Origin: Solitalea lacus
Lineage (GTDB): Bacteria; Bacteroidota; Bacteroidia; Sphingobacteriales; Sphingobacteriaceae
NCBI RefSeq assembly: GCF_022014595.1
Contig: NZ_CP091740.1
Span: forward strand, 806,001-870,000
Direction of reading: 5' to 3'
Length of the DNA: 64,000 nucleotides
Made by a program: the position numbers and the translations under genes. Shown in pieces: positions 55,036-64,000 of the stretch. The notes beneath the pieces are model-generated. The model ran no database searches. It was not told where the DNA came from and saw only the letters and a program-made list of their open reading frames with translations. The first letter of the stretch is position 1; each line of letters begins with the position of its first letter.

Positions 55036-56202
55036 ATGCGAAAACTCTCTGCTGATTGGATAGTAACTCTTGAATATGCTCCACTGCAAAATGGAGTGAT
55101 TTTGGTCGATAAAGAAAACCAGATTGTTGATGTTTTGCCAACCTCTGAAGGATTGCAAGGTGTTGAGCGTTTTAAAGGGATTCTTTGTCCTGGATTTATC
55201 AATGCTCATTGCCATCTTGAGTTATCTCACCTTACAAACAAATTGCCTCAGAAAACAGGGTTGGTAGGTTTTATTCAAAATGTTCAAAAGTTTAGAAATG
55301 CTTCAGAAGAAGAAATTCTTGATGCGATAAAAACGGCAGAATCTGAAATGATTGCCAATGGTATTGTTGGTGTAGGCGATATTTCTAATTCTAATCATTC
55401 CTTTTCTCAAAAATCACTCAGAAAATTACGCTACCATACTTTTGTTGAAGCTTTTGGGTTTAATCCTGCAAATGCTGAAACTATTTACAATCGTTCGGAA
55501 GAGTTATATAAAATTGCCCCGCAAACTGCATCTATTACTCCGCATGCACCCTACTCAGTGTCTAAGCAGTTGTTTGAATTAATCAGTAGCAGCAATCACC
55601 TATCGCCTAATTCAGAGCTAAGGACCATTCATAACCAGGAGACGCAGGAAGAAGCCTTGTTTTTTCAAGGAAAGACCGGACTATTCCTGGATTTATACAA
55701 AGGATTCGGGTTAGATATTTCATTTTTTGAGCCAAGCGGTAAGAGTTCCTTACAAACTTATCTGCCTTGGATGGGGGCAGATAAAAAGCTCTTTGTTCAT
55801 AATACTTTTACAACCGCTGAAGATTTAAAGTTTGCATGTTCAGATGAAAATTATTGGTGTTTATGTCCTAATGCGAATATCTACATTGAGGACGCCTTGC
55901 CTGATATTAGCTTATTTATTGAATCAGGTTTAAAGCTGGTTTTGGGCACGGATAGCCTTTCATCAAATACTCAATTGTCCATTTTTGCTGAAATGCAAAC
56001 AATTGCAGCAAATTTTCCATTGGTTGATTTGGAGCAGATGCTGAATTGGGCGTGTAAAAACGGTGCGGAATTTTTTAATTGGAATGATTTGGGATCATTA
56101 AAAAAAGGTAAGAAACCTGGAGTTAATTTAATTGAGTCTGTTAGTGTTAATGGAGGTAAGTTTTTTATTAATAATCAATCAACTGTTAAAAAAATAATTT
56201 AA
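55036..56202 (+). CDS. Metal-dependent amidohydrolase (deaminase type)
   Basis: A 388-residue TIM-barrel amidohydrolase of the TrzF/ATZ-like class. Metal ligands are visible in NAHCHLELSHL (about 55), TPHAPYSVS (His near 170), the HNTF segment (about 255) and GTDSLSSN (about 305). This motif set is shared by chlorohydrolases, guanine/SAH deaminases and aminofutalosine deaminase; the substrate is not clear. It is divergent from rlmN and followed by the GH27 gene after 52 nt. Confidence 0.78.
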   Translation: MRKLSADWIVTLEYAPLQNGVILVDKENQIVDVLPTSEGLQGVERFKGILCPGFINAHCHLELSHLTNKLPQKTGLVGFIQNVQKFRNASEEEILDAIKTAESEMIANGIVGVGDISNSNHSFSQKSLRKLRYHTFVEAFGFNPANAETIYNRSEELYKIAPQTASITPHAPYSVSKQLFELISSSNHLSPNSELRTIHNQETQEEALFFQGKTGLFLDLYKGFGLDISFFEPSGKSSLQTYLPWMGADKKLFVHNTFTTAEDLKFACSDENYWCLCPNANIYIEDALPDISLFIESGLKLVLGTDSLSSNTQLSIFAEMQTIAANFPLVDLEQMLNWACKNGAEFFNWNDLGSLKKGKKPGVNLIESVSVNGGKFFINNQSTVKKII

Positions 56203-56254
56203 TCGATAGTATTTAATTGGAGTTCAATCGTTTTTAGCTAAAAAACTTCCGTTC

Positions 56255-57838
56255 ATGTTAAGAAGGCTACTCTTTGTCAGCATTATTTGTACGATTAGTC
56301 ATAACCTCATGGCTTCGTCTGATACAACCAATTATTATATTTTAACGCCGAAAGCTACGGAGTTGCCTAAAATTAATGGTCCTCGCTTATATGGAGCTCG
56401 TCCGGGTAAAGAATTTATTTATCCTGTGCCAGTTTCAGGAAGGCGGCCAATGCAAATTATGGCTAAAGGGCTTCCTAAAGGAGTGCGGATTGATAAAATC
56501 AGTGGTGTGATAACCGGGACTGTCTTGAAGTTAGGCAATTATAAAATTGTCCTTAGTGCTAAAAACAGTTTAGGTGAAGTAACAAAGGAATTTACGCTTG
56601 TGATCGGAGATCAGCTGGCTCTAACACCTCCAATGGGATGGAGCAGTTGGTATAGTTTTGGTCGCACTGTAACGCAAGAAAAAATAAGTAAGACCGCTCA
56701 ACTTATTAAAGATAGAGGGTTGCAGCATTATGGGTGGAACATTATCGAAATTGATGATCCCTGGACTAATCAACCCGATCAAATTGATTCAGTTTGGAAT
56801 AAACTTAGTGTTAAAGAGGGAAATGTATACGATTATTATGAAAGATCGGGGACATTGCCTGAAATATCCGGACACCCCAGAGATAAGGATGGAACGTTGA
56901 TGCCCAATAAGAACTTCACCGCTATAAAACCGTTGGTAAGGGATTTACATCGTTTAGGTTTTAAAGTGGGTATTTATAGTTCCCCTGGTCCTTTAACCTG
57001 TTGCGGTGTGGCGGGAAGCTATGGGTACGAACATTTAGATGCACGATCATGGGCCGAGATTGGCTTTGATTATTTAAAGTATGATTGGTGTAGTTATGGG
57101 GTTCTGGCTAAAAATTATTCTCGTAGTGAAATGATGAAACCCTATTCATTTATGGCTGAAATTCTTCGTAAACAAAAAAGAGATATTGTATTTTCAATTT
57201 GTCAGTATGGGATGAGTGATGTTTGGGAATGGGGAGGTGAGGCTGGCGGACAGCTATGGCGTACGGATCATGATATACGTGATAACTGGAACTCTGTTTA
57301 TAATGCGTTTTTAAAATTATCGGATAAAGCCGAGTGGGTTAAGCCTGGAAATTGGAATGATCCGGATATTTTGCAGATTGGCTATGTTGCGGCTAATGAA
57401 AACGGTATTGGTCATCAATCTAAACTTACACCAACAGAACAATACACGCATATGAGCATGTGGTGTCTGTTGTCAGCCCCCTTGTTGATTGGTGCTAATG
57501 TTGAAAAGCTTGATGACTTTACACTTAATCTACTTACCAATACCGAGGTTCTTGAGATTAATCAGGATGCTTTGGGTAAAGCTGCATCTATAGTTGCAAC
57601 TTTAGAGAATGGTATCCAGATATGGAGCAAACCTTTGGAAGAAGGTCGAATTGCAGTAGGATTATTAAATCCTTTCAATACAAGCCTTAACGCTTTGTTT
57701 GAGTTTGAAAAGATAGGGTTAAGAGGAAAGGTTGCCTTGCGAGATGTTTGGAGGCAAAAAGATTTGGGTACGTTTGAAAATGTTTTTGAAACACAAATTC
57801 CAGCACATGGTATTGTGTTATTGACAATAAAAAATTAA
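56255..57838 (+). CDS. Secreted alpha-galactosidase, GH27
   Basis: A 527-residue secreted glycosidase: signal peptide (1 to about 20), an N-terminal Ig-like putative domain (about 45-125), then the GH27 barrel starting LTPPMGWSSWYSFG (about 125). The nucleophile Asp is in YLKYDWCSYG (about 275) and the acid/base Asp in WRTDHDIRDNW (about 340). The C-terminal beta domain carries LLNPFNTS. It would cleave terminal alpha-galactose from glycans in the periplasm or outside. It does not sit in a SusCD locus. Confidence 0.88.
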   Translation: MLRRLLFVSIICTISHNLMASSDTTNYYILTPKATELPKINGPRLYGARPGKEFIYPVPVSGRRPMQIMAKGLPKGVRIDKISGVITGTVLKLGNYKIVLSAKNSLGEVTKEFTLVIGDQLALTPPMGWSSWYSFGRTVTQEKISKTAQLIKDRGLQHYGWNIIEIDDPWTNQPDQIDSVWNKLSVKEGNVYDYYERSGTLPEISGHPRDKDGTLMPNKNFTAIKPLVRDLHRLGFKVGIYSSPGPLTCCGVAGSYGYEHLDARSWAEIGFDYLKYDWCSYGVLAKNYSRSEMMKPYSFMAEILRKQKRDIVFSICQYGMSDVWEWGGEAGGQLWRTDHDIRDNWNSVYNAFLKLSDKAEWVKPGNWNDPDILQIGYVAANENGIGHQSKLTPTEQYTHMSMWCLLSAPLLIGANVEKLDDFTLNLLTNTEVLEINQDALGKAASIVATLENGIQIWSKPLEEGRIAVGLLNPFNTSLNALFEFEKIGLRGKVALRDVWRQKDLGTFENVFETQIPAHGIVLLTIKN

Positions 57839-57848
57839 GAAAATAAAA

Positions 57849-58358
57849 ATGAGTCAGTTGCTTTTATTGGTTGATGAAGAGGATAATGTAATTGGATATG
57901 ATGAAAAACTGCCTGTGCATCAAAAAGGTTTGTTGCATAGAGCCTTTTCCATAGTCATATTTAATAGTAAAGGTGAAATGCTGATTCAAAAAAGAGCAAA
58001 AGGAAAGTATCACTCCGGAGGTTTGTGGACTAACACTTGTTGCAGTCATCCGTTGAAAGATGAAGTGTTGGAAGATACTCTTCAACGAAAGCTGAAAGAA
58101 GAAATGGGGTTTACCTGCCCGTTAACATATAAGTATAAGTTTATTTATAAGTACAATTTTGATAATGGGCTGACTGAGTATGAGCTGGACTATGTTTATA
58201 CAGGTATGTTCAATGGTGAAGTGATGCCGAATCCTGAAGAAGCAGAAGGCTTTAGGTGGGTTAAAGCTGCTGACGTTGTATCAGAAGCAAAGCTTTATCC
58301 TGAAAAATATACCGAATGGTTTAAGCATATTTTGGCAAGAATATCGGAAATTAGTTAG
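57849..58358 (+). CDS. idi: Isopentenyl-diphosphate delta-isomerase, type 1
   Basis: A 169-residue Nudix-fold enzyme that converts IPP to DMAPP. Catalytic Cys is in TNTCCSHP (about 59), the catalytic Glu in YELDYVYTG (about 116), and a Nudix-like metal region is LKEEMGF (about 82). It is 10 nt after the GH27 gene and 18 nt before the acylphosphatase, suggesting co-transcription. Confidence 0.94.
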   Translation: MSQLLLLVDEEDNVIGYDEKLPVHQKGLLHRAFSIVIFNSKGEMLIQKRAKGKYHSGGLWTNTCCSHPLKDEVLEDTLQRKLKEEMGFTCPLTYKYKFIYKYNFDNGLTEYELDYVYTGMFNGEVMPNPEEAEGFRWVKAADVVSEAKLYPEKYTEWFKHILARISEIS

Positions 58359-58376
58359 CTTGGAAAATATTTAGCT

Positions 58377-58664
58377 ATGAAACATCTCAAAATATTGGTA
58401 AACGGAAAAGTGCAGGGAGTATTTTATCGCGCCGCAACTAAGGAAACTGCCGATCTGCTTGGCTTAAAAGGTTTCGTGGAAAATCAAAATGATGGTTCGG
58501 TTTACATTGAAGCTGAAGGAAACGCTGACCAGTTAACTCGCTTTATTGAATGGTGCAAAAAAGGGACGGAAAGGGCCATTGTTCAAAAAGTTGATATTTC
58601 TGAAGGAGAGTTAAAGGGTTTTAAAACTTTTGAAGTTCGAAAAAAGAGTATTTTTGGCTTCTAA
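58377..58664 (+). CDS. acyP: Acylphosphatase
   Basis: A 95-residue protein with the acylphosphatase signature GKVQGVFYRAATKETA (catalytic Arg near 18), the GFVENQNDGSVYIEAEG strand with the catalytic Asn (about 36), and usual length. It hydrolyses carboxyl-phosphate bonds. It is in a tight run with idi and the downstream flippase (15 nt). Confidence 0.93.
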   Translation: MKHLKILVNGKVQGVFYRAATKETADLLGLKGFVENQNDGSVYIEAEGNADQLTRFIEWCKKGTERAIVQKVDISEGELKGFKTFEVRKKSIFGF

Positions 58665-58679
58665 AATTTAAACGCAGTT

Positions 58680-60137
58680 TTGTCAACTTTAAAGAAATTT
58701 GCAGGTCAAACGGCTATTTATGGCCTGAGCAACATTGCTACACGCATTCTCAACTTCTTCTTAACCCCTCTTTATACCAAAATTTACTCGCAGGCGGTTT
58801 ACGGTATTTTTACCAACCTGTATAGCTATGCATCCATTATTAATGCCATTTTGGCTTTTGGTATGGAGACTACTTATTTCCGTTTTCTAAACAAGGAAAA
58901 GGATAAAGATAAGGTATATTCCAATTCATTTTGGAGTGTCACCATTGTTGCAGTAGCATTTTTATTCTTAGGATTATCCGCATCGCGTAATATCGCTGAT
59001 TGGTTGCAATCAGATAGTATTAATGTGGATTATTTGCCATTCGTCCGCTATTTTGTATGGATTTTAGCCATTGATGCCATCTGTGTTATTCCGTTTGCTA
59101 AGTTACGTGCAGATGATAAGGCTATTAAATATGCATTTGTTAAGGTGATAAATATCGGGACATTCATTGGGCTGAATTTATTCTTTATTTTTATTGTGCC
59201 ACTGTTGTTAAAGCACCATTGGCCAGGTTATCAGTTGTTTGTTACTATTCAAACTAATTGGGTGGGGTATGTGTTTCTGGCAAATCTTATTGCCAGTATA
59301 GTTACATTACTGCTTTTGCTGCCGGAAATAGCAAAAGTACAGGCACATTTCAGCTGGCAGTTGCTGACAGGAATGCTGAGTTATAGCTGGCCAATTTTAA
59401 TTGCCAACTTATCTTTTATTATTAATGAAAACCTGGATAAAATCTTACTCGACCGGTATCTGTCATTAAAAGAAGTCGGTATTTACGGAAGTTGTTGTAA
59501 ACTGGCAATTTTTATGAATATTTTTATTCAGGCGTTTAGGTTAGGAGCTGAGCCTTTTTTCTTTAGTCATGCCCATAAAGAAAATGCGACTAAAACATAC
59601 GCTACCATTATGCACTATTTTATCATAACGATATGCGTTATCAATGTAGGGCTAATGGCCAATATTGATATCCTTAAACATTTTATCGACTCAAAGTTCT
59701 GGGTTGGTTTGTCAGTGGTCCCTATTCTGCTATTTGCTTACGTTTGTTTGGGAATTTACATGAACTTATCAGTTTGGTACAAACTTTCTGATCAAACACG
59801 TTATGGGCTGTATATTTCGGCAATTGGAGCCATTTTAACCATTGGTTTAAATGTTTTATTTATTCCAAAATATAGTTTTATGGCTTCTGCCTGGACCAGC
59901 TTAGTTGCTTATCTTGTCATGATGGTGATCTCTTATGTGCTTGGACAGAAAAATTATCCTATTCCTTATCAATTAAAAGATGCATTGATATATATCGGAA
60001 TGTCGGTAGTAATGGTGATTTTATTACAGACTGTTTTTGGTAATAATATTTTTATAAGAAATCTGATGGTTATTACCTTGCTAGCTTTTGCATTTATCAA
60101 GGAGAAAGATAATTTTAAAAAACTTATTAAGGCTTAA
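58680..60137 (+). CDS. MOP-superfamily lipopolysaccharide flippase
   Basis: A 485-residue polytopic protein with about 14 membrane segments; the N-terminus [26 protein letters not shown] is that of bacterial polysaccharide flippases (RfbX/Wzx/MurJ superfamily). Start is TTG at 58680. It lies outside the polysaccharide locus among core genes, so it may serve another lipid-linked glycan such as an S-layer or protein glycan precursor. It is followed by dut. Confidence 0.82.
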   Translation: MSTLKKFAGQTAIYGLSNIATRILNFFLTPLYTKIYSQAVYGIFTNLYSYASIINAILAFGMETTYFRFLNKEKDKDKVYSNSFWSVTIVAVAFLFLGLSASRNIADWLQSDSINVDYLPFVRYFVWILAIDAICVIPFAKLRADDKAIKYAFVKVINIGTFIGLNLFFIFIVPLLLKHHWPGYQLFVTIQTNWVGYVFLANLIASIVTLLLLLPEIAKVQAHFSWQLLTGMLSYSWPILIANLSFIINENLDKILLDRYLSLKEVGIYGSCCKLAIFMNIFIQAFRLGAEPFFFSHAHKENATKTYATIMHYFIITICVINVGLMANIDILKHFIDSKFWVGLSVVPILLFAYVCLGIYMNLSVWYKLSDQTRYGLYISAIGAILTIGLNVLFIPKYSFMASAWTSLVAYLVMMVISYVLGQKNYPIPYQLKDALIYIGMSVVMVILLQTVFGNNIFIRNLMVITLLAFAFIKEKDNFKKLIKA

Positions 60138-60166
60138 TTCAATTATTAAAATTTAGAGGAGAACGC

Positions 60167-60601
60167 ATGAAAATTAAAGTCATAAATCAATCAAATAATC
60201 CAACACCTTCATATGAAACTGTAGCCTCAGCAGGAATGGACTTGAGAGCATTTTTAGAAGATAAAGTAGTGATTAAGCCGTTTGAGCGTAAATTGATTTC
60301 AACAGGTTTGTACATGGAGTTGCCTATTGGTTACGAGGCTCAAGTGCGTCCAAGAAGTGGTTTAGCGTTAAAACATGGTATAACTGTTTTAAACTCACCC
60401 GGAACAATTGATGCAGATTATCGTGGGGAAGTTAAAGTATTATTGATAAATTTATCAGATGTTAATTTCGAAGTAAACAATGGTGATCGTATAGCTCAAA
60501 TGGTGATCGCCAAGCATGAACAGGCAGAATGGTTGGAAGTTGAAAATTTGACCGAAACTGAACGTGGTGCCGGCGGTTATGGACATACCGGCTTGCAATA
60601 A
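60167..60601 (+). CDS. dut: dUTP diphosphatase
   Basis: A 144-residue trimeric dUTPase with all five motifs: AGMDLRA (I), [11 protein letters not shown] (II), [11 protein letters not shown] (III), RIAQMV (IV) and the C-terminal [10 protein letters not shown] (V). An AGAGGAG Shine-Dalgarno-like stretch is visible 7-12 nt upstream, unusual for this genome. Confidence 0.97.
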   Translation: MKIKVINQSNNPTPSYETVASAGMDLRAFLEDKVVIKPFERKLISTGLYMELPIGYEAQVRPRSGLALKHGITVLNSPGTIDADYRGEVKVLLINLSDVNFEVNNGDRIAQMVIAKHEQAEWLEVENLTETERGAGGYGHTGLQ

Positions 60602-60650
60602 TAAATGGCTAGCGCAATAGACTGTTTATTATTACGTTATTGCTACTAAG

Positions 60651-62399
60651 ATGGGTCTTGAGAAGAGAATAATACTTTCATTTTTTGTAATGGTTGTTGC
60701 CATGGAGGCCTCCTACAGCCAAACAACAAAAGGCGCTATTTCGCGTCCTGGAGGAGTTATGGTTAAGAGTCTTACCTCTCGTGACAGCGCCAAAGTGAAG
60801 TATTATTTTCTAAGTGGTCTTCGTGAAAAAACTTTAGGGGAAACTAATAACGCTATACGCAACTTCCTTCTAAGTGTTGATTTGGATCCTGCCAATGACG
60901 CAGCCTATTATGAACTAGCCTTAGCTTATCAGGCCCTTGAGCAAAATGAAAATGCTTTAATTGCCATTGAAAAGGCTATCCAGTTTAACAAAGAGCAAGT
61001 TTGGTATTATAAGCTTAAAGCTTCCTTGCAGCAGCAATTAGGTCAATTCGTTATGGCTGCTCAAACATATGGGATGCTTGTTGCTTTGCAGCCTGAAAAC
61101 GAGGAGTTTTATTTTTTGAAAGCAAGCGCATTGGTATTAGCTGATAAGCTAAATGAAGCACTTGATATCTATTCAAAAATAGAGAATGAGTTTGGGTATA
61201 GTGAAGACCTGATTCTTCAGCGGCAGCGTGTTTACCTAAAAGCGGGTAATCTGCAAGATGCCGTAAGAGAGATGGAGGGATTGATGAAGCGGTACCCGGA
61301 TGAAATTCGATATTATTTAATGATAGCCGAGTTATATGAATCAAATAATTTATATGATAAGGCATTTGAGAAATATCAACAGGCATTAAAAATTGCTCCT
61401 GATAATGGATACTTGCACCTTGCTTTGGCTGATTACTATAGGGTTAAAGGCAATAGAAATTTAGTTTTTGAAGAGGTGAAAAAGGCCTTCGGCTCTGATG
61501 AAGTAGATCTTGAGTCAAAGGTGAGAATTGTTTATAACAATTATGTAAATAACAACGAGCATAGCGTCAAGAATGAGGCCTTGGTGCTTTCTTCAATTTT
61601 AATGGATCGGTATCCTAAGGATGCAAGAGTATTCGCTTTGAGGGCTGATCTGATGTTATTGCTTGATAAAAAGAAAGAGGCGTGCGAGCTTTATCAAAAG
61701 GTTCTTAAAATCGATAGAAGCAATTATGCAGTTTGGGAGCAATTAATAAGAATACAGATCAGCTTAAATGATTTTAAACAAGCTGAGCCAGTAACTTCCG
61801 AAGCATTGCAATACTTTCCTGACCAGGTGAATTTATATTTATATGATGGTTTGGCTAAATCCCAAGTCGGAAATAAACAAGCTGCCATTGTTTCATTAAC
61901 GAAAGGACTGCAGTTAAGCTCTGATAATAAGGCGCTTTCCGCCCAGTTTTATGCCTATTTGGGAGATGCTTATCATGCAATTGGTAGCTATCCGGAGTCA
62001 GATAAAGCATATGATAGTTCATTAATGCTGGATTATGATAACGCAATGGTATTGAATAATTATGCATATTACTTAAGTTTGCGCGGCAAAGATTTGCTTA
62101 AAGCAGAGCGAATGGCTCGTCGGGCAAATCAAATCGAACCTAATAATACTTCATTCGAAGATACCTACGGCTGGGTGTTGTATAGGTTAGGGCGTTATCA
62201 GGAAGCAAAAATGTGGATTGAAAAAGCATTAAGTAATAATGTGTCAAAAAGTGCAACCTTGGTTGAACATTATGGTGATGTTTTGTTTAAGTTAGGCGAT
62301 CGTGATTCGGCGCTGTCTTATTGGAAAAAAGCAAAGGAATTTGGGAGTAAATCAGAGTTGTTAGAAAGAAAAATAAATGATCAAGCTTTACACGAATAA
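60651..62399 (+). CDS. Exported TPR-repeat protein
   Basis: A 582-residue protein with an N-terminal signal sequence (about 1-24, ending SYSQ) and many tetratricopeptide repeats (for example AAYYELALAYQALEQNENAL near 85, DKAFEKYQQALKIAPDNGYL near 235, and GWVLYRLGRYQEAKMWIEKAL near 505). Such proteins act as scaffolds in envelope assembly in Bacteroidota. It overlaps the lipoprotein gene by 23 nt, so the two probably work together at the envelope. Confidence 0.85.
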   Translation: MGLEKRIILSFFVMVVAMEASYSQTTKGAISRPGGVMVKSLTSRDSAKVKYYFLSGLREKTLGETNNAIRNFLLSVDLDPANDAAYYELALAYQALEQNENALIAIEKAIQFNKEQVWYYKLKASLQQQLGQFVMAAQTYGMLVALQPENEEFYFLKASALVLADKLNEALDIYSKIENEFGYSEDLILQRQRVYLKAGNLQDAVREMEGLMKRYPDEIRYYLMIAELYESNNLYDKAFEKYQQALKIAPDNGYLHLALADYYRVKGNRNLVFEEVKKAFGSDEVDLESKVRIVYNNYVNNNEHSVKNEALVLSSILMDRYPKDARVFALRADLMLLLDKKKEACELYQKVLKIDRSNYAVWEQLIRIQISLNDFKQAEPVTSEALQYFPDQVNLYLYDGLAKSQVGNKQAAIVSLTKGLQLSSDNKALSAQFYAYLGDAYHAIGSYPESDKAYDSSLMLDYDNAMVLNNYAYYLSLRGKDLLKAERMARRANQIEPNNTSFEDTYGWVLYRLGRYQEAKMWIEKALSNNVSKSATLVEHYGDVLFKLGDRDSALSYWKKAKEFGSKSELLERKINDQALHE

Positions 62400-63168
62400 G
62401 TTCTTTATAATTATTAGTCTATTAGGGTTGTTTACAACGGCCTGTAAAACCAAAAAAGCGATAGTAGAAACAGGTCCTTTAAATAAAAAGGAGCTTACAG
62501 AGCTAGAAAAAGCAAAGCTCCGCTTTGAAAAACAAGTTGACAGCGCAGAGTTGTCGTTCAATTATTTTAGCGGTAAGGCAAAAGCTGTTATTGCTGCCGA
62601 AGGCCGTGAGGATAATGCTACAATCAATCTTCGTATTAAAAAAGATGAAATCATTTGGGCTTCAGTAAGTGCTTTGGGGTTCGAAGCTGCTCGTGCATAT
62701 ATTACTCCCGATAGTATTAAGGTTTTAGTGCGTTTAGGAAAGAATGCTTATATCAGTAAGGGTTTTGACTACATTCAACAATTGACCAATAAGAAAGTCG
62801 ATTTTAAAACACTACAGGCAATTTTGGTAGGGAACAAGGTGCGAAACTTTTCTTCTCCGAATGATGATTTTAAGATCGAAGATCTATTTTTTATTATTAC
62901 AGGAGGCGATGACACGTTGAAATATAAATTCAACTATAATAATCAGTTTAAAACAAATAGTTTCTCAATTGAGAATTCAACACCTGATCAGCATTTGGAT
63001 GTCAATTACGGCACTTATGCAACATATAATGATCGCCTGGTGCCTTTAGAGTTATCAATTTCCTCACAAACAGGTGGTAAAAAGTTGGGAGTTTCCCTTC
63101 GATATAATAAAATTACGGTTAATGAACCGCTTGAGTTCCCTTTTTCTGTGCCTAAAAGATTTAATTAA
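62377..63168 (+). CDS. DUF4292-like outer-membrane lipoprotein
   Basis: A 263-residue lipoprotein: the lipobox FTTAC places the lipidated Cys at residue 23, followed by a Lys-rich stretch. The rest is beta-rich (INLRIKKDEIIWASVSALGFEAARAYITPDSI near 80), a pattern I associate with DUF4292 proteins, which resemble LolA/LolB-type half-barrels. Placement between a TPR protein and the EnvC-like gene is common in this phylum. A role in lipid or lipoprotein handling is inference. Confidence 0.72.
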   Translation: MIKLYTNKFFIIISLLGLFTTACKTKKAIVETGPLNKKELTELEKAKLRFEKQVDSAELSFNYFSGKAKAVIAAEGREDNATINLRIKKDEIIWASVSALGFEAARAYITPDSIKVLVRLGKNAYISKGFDYIQQLTNKKVDFKTLQAILVGNKVRNFSSPNDDFKIEDLFFIITGGDDTLKYKFNYNNQFKTNSFSIENSTPDQHLDVNYGTYATYNDRLVPLELSISSQTGGKKLGVSLRYNKITVNEPLEFPFSVPKRFN

Positions 63169-63177
63169 ACTATACCG

Positions 63178-64000
63178 ATGAAATTGCTTCTTCATAAAAA
63201 GAATTTTTACTGCGCTCTTTTCTGTTTGATGCTTTCGGGTAGTTCTTTGGTTGTACTTGGACAATCAAGAGAAGAACTTGAAAAGAAGAAAAAACAGCTA
63301 AATCAGGATATAGAATACACCAATAAAATTCTAAAGCAAACTCAAGAAAAAAAAGCCACTTCTTTAAAAGGATTACGGGTACTAAATAGTCAGATTAATA
63401 CGCGTGAAAAAGTAATAGGTACAATTAATACCCAAATTAAGGTGCTTAACTCGGAAATTGTGGCAAAGAATCAAAATATATCCTCGCTTCAGCGTCAACT
63501 TGAACAGTTGAAAAAGGAGTATTCAGGTATGGTATTATTTGCCTTTCGTAACCAAAGTGCCTATAATAAAATGATGTTCATTTTTGCCGCTACAGATTTT
63601 AATCAGGCCTATAAGCGAATGAAATACTTGCAGCAGTTTGGGACTTATCGCCGAAAGCAAGCCGAATACATTAATCGCACCCAAACGGCTCTGAACGTAA
63701 AAGTGATGGAGCTTAGTACCAACAAGAAAGAGAAAAATACATTGCTTGTAGAAGAACAAAAGGAAAAGGCGACCCTAACCAAGGAGAAAGTTAAGCAGAC
63801 AGAAGTTGTTGGGCAGTTACAAAGCAGAGAGAAAGCATTACGTCAGGAGATTGCCAAAAAACAACGAGAAGCGCAAAAGCTGAATAAAGCAATACAAGAT
63901 ATTATTCGCAGAGAGATTGAAATTGCAAGGAGAAAAGCTGAGGAAGAGGCTCGCCGCAAAGCAGAAGCCGAGGCTAAGGCCAAGGGATCAACGGCTCCGG
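63178..64000 (+). CDS. EnvC-like murein hydrolase activator, 3' partial
   Basis: At least 274 residues, open to the right edge. A signal sequence ends near LGQ (about residue 29). A long coiled coil follows (REELEKKKKQLNQDIEY, then repeated Gln/Lys/Glu heptads to about 270). The C-terminal part visible is Ala/Glu/Lys-rich (EEARRKAEAEAKAKG). This is the N-terminal half of EnvC/NlpD-type proteins; the M23/LytM domain should lie past the window. It starts 9 nt after the lipoprotein stop. Confidence 0.85.
   Translation, partial: MKLLLHKKNFYCALFCLMLSGSSLVVLGQSREELEKKKKQLNQDIEYTNKILKQTQEKKATSLKGLRVLNSQINTREKVIGTINTQIKVLNSEIVAKNQNISSLQRQLEQLKKEYSGMVLFAFRNQSAYNKMMFIFAATDFNQAYKRMKYLQQFGTYRRKQAEYINRTQTALNVKVMELSTNKKEKNTLLVEEQKEKATLTKEKVKQTEVVGQLQSREKALRQEIAKKQREAQKLNKAIQDIIRREIEIARRKAEEEARRKAEAEAKAKGSTAP

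Noticed and set aside
1-64000. CRISPR arrays, tRNA and rRNA genes
   Set aside because: No regularly spaced direct repeats, and no cloverleaf or conserved rRNA segments were noticed on reading through.

Overview
The window looks like a low-GC Bacteroidota chromosome, most likely from the Sphingobacteria-like branch. The signs are AT-rich intergenic DNA, weak Shine-Dalgarno sequences, many TTG/GTG starts in 1-8 nt overlaps, TTG-N18-TAnnTTTG promoters, an ISAon1-type two-ORF insertion sequence, a Wzi/RemB-like barrel and a lipoprotein of a Bacteroidota-typical type. Taxonomy is inferred from these features; there is no rRNA or tRNA in the window.

From 1 to about 42.3 kb lies one large surface-polysaccharide (O-antigen or capsule) locus, almost all on the + strand, already under way at the left edge. 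Its blocks are: (i) the end of a legionaminic-acid-type nonulosonate pathway (NeuC/LegG-like, PtmE-like, LegF/NeuA-like, 1-2635) and a Wzz-like chain-length protein; (ii) a CDP-3,6-dideoxyhexose block (E3 reductase, RfbF, RfbG, an SDR and a YerE-like TPP enzyme, 4175-9888, with RfbH/E1 at 18984-20288) that fits a branched, yersiniose-like sugar; (iii) an unusual cassette placed inside block ii (10031-18845): membrane protein fused to a P-loop kinase, HAD phosphatase, class II aldolase, tandem nucleotidyltransferase, GtrA, GT2, GDPD-like protein and a polytopic protein; (iv) Wzx flippase, a Wzy-like polymerase, glycosyltransferases and acyltransferases (20290-31505); (v) after a decayed IS3 fragment, a GT2, two SDRs, a PglC/WcaJ-type initiating transferase, the GDP-L-fucose genes gmd, fcl and manC, a WecA-like transferase and a Wzi-like outer-membrane barrel (32120-42318).

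The right edge of that locus is a strong terminator between converging genes (wzi-like and dxs). A group II intron of the terminator-associated (IIC-like) type sits directly behind it (42377 to about 47477). The intron is itself interrupted by two 1583-bp copies of an IS110-family element in opposite orientation. One copy is circularly permuted relative to the other and keeps an abutted right-end/left-end junction. Each copy carries a small promoter-hairpin-terminator unit that is a candidate bridge-type RNA.

From 47.5 kb on, the window is ordinary core chromosome: dxs, scpA, glyA, an ISAon1-like insertion sequence, rlmN, an amidohydrolase, a GH27 alpha-galactosidase, idi, an acylphosphatase, a MOP flippase, dut, a TPR protein, a lipoprotein and the start of an EnvC-like murein hydrolase activator that runs off the right edge.

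No CRISPR array, tRNA or rRNA was seen.
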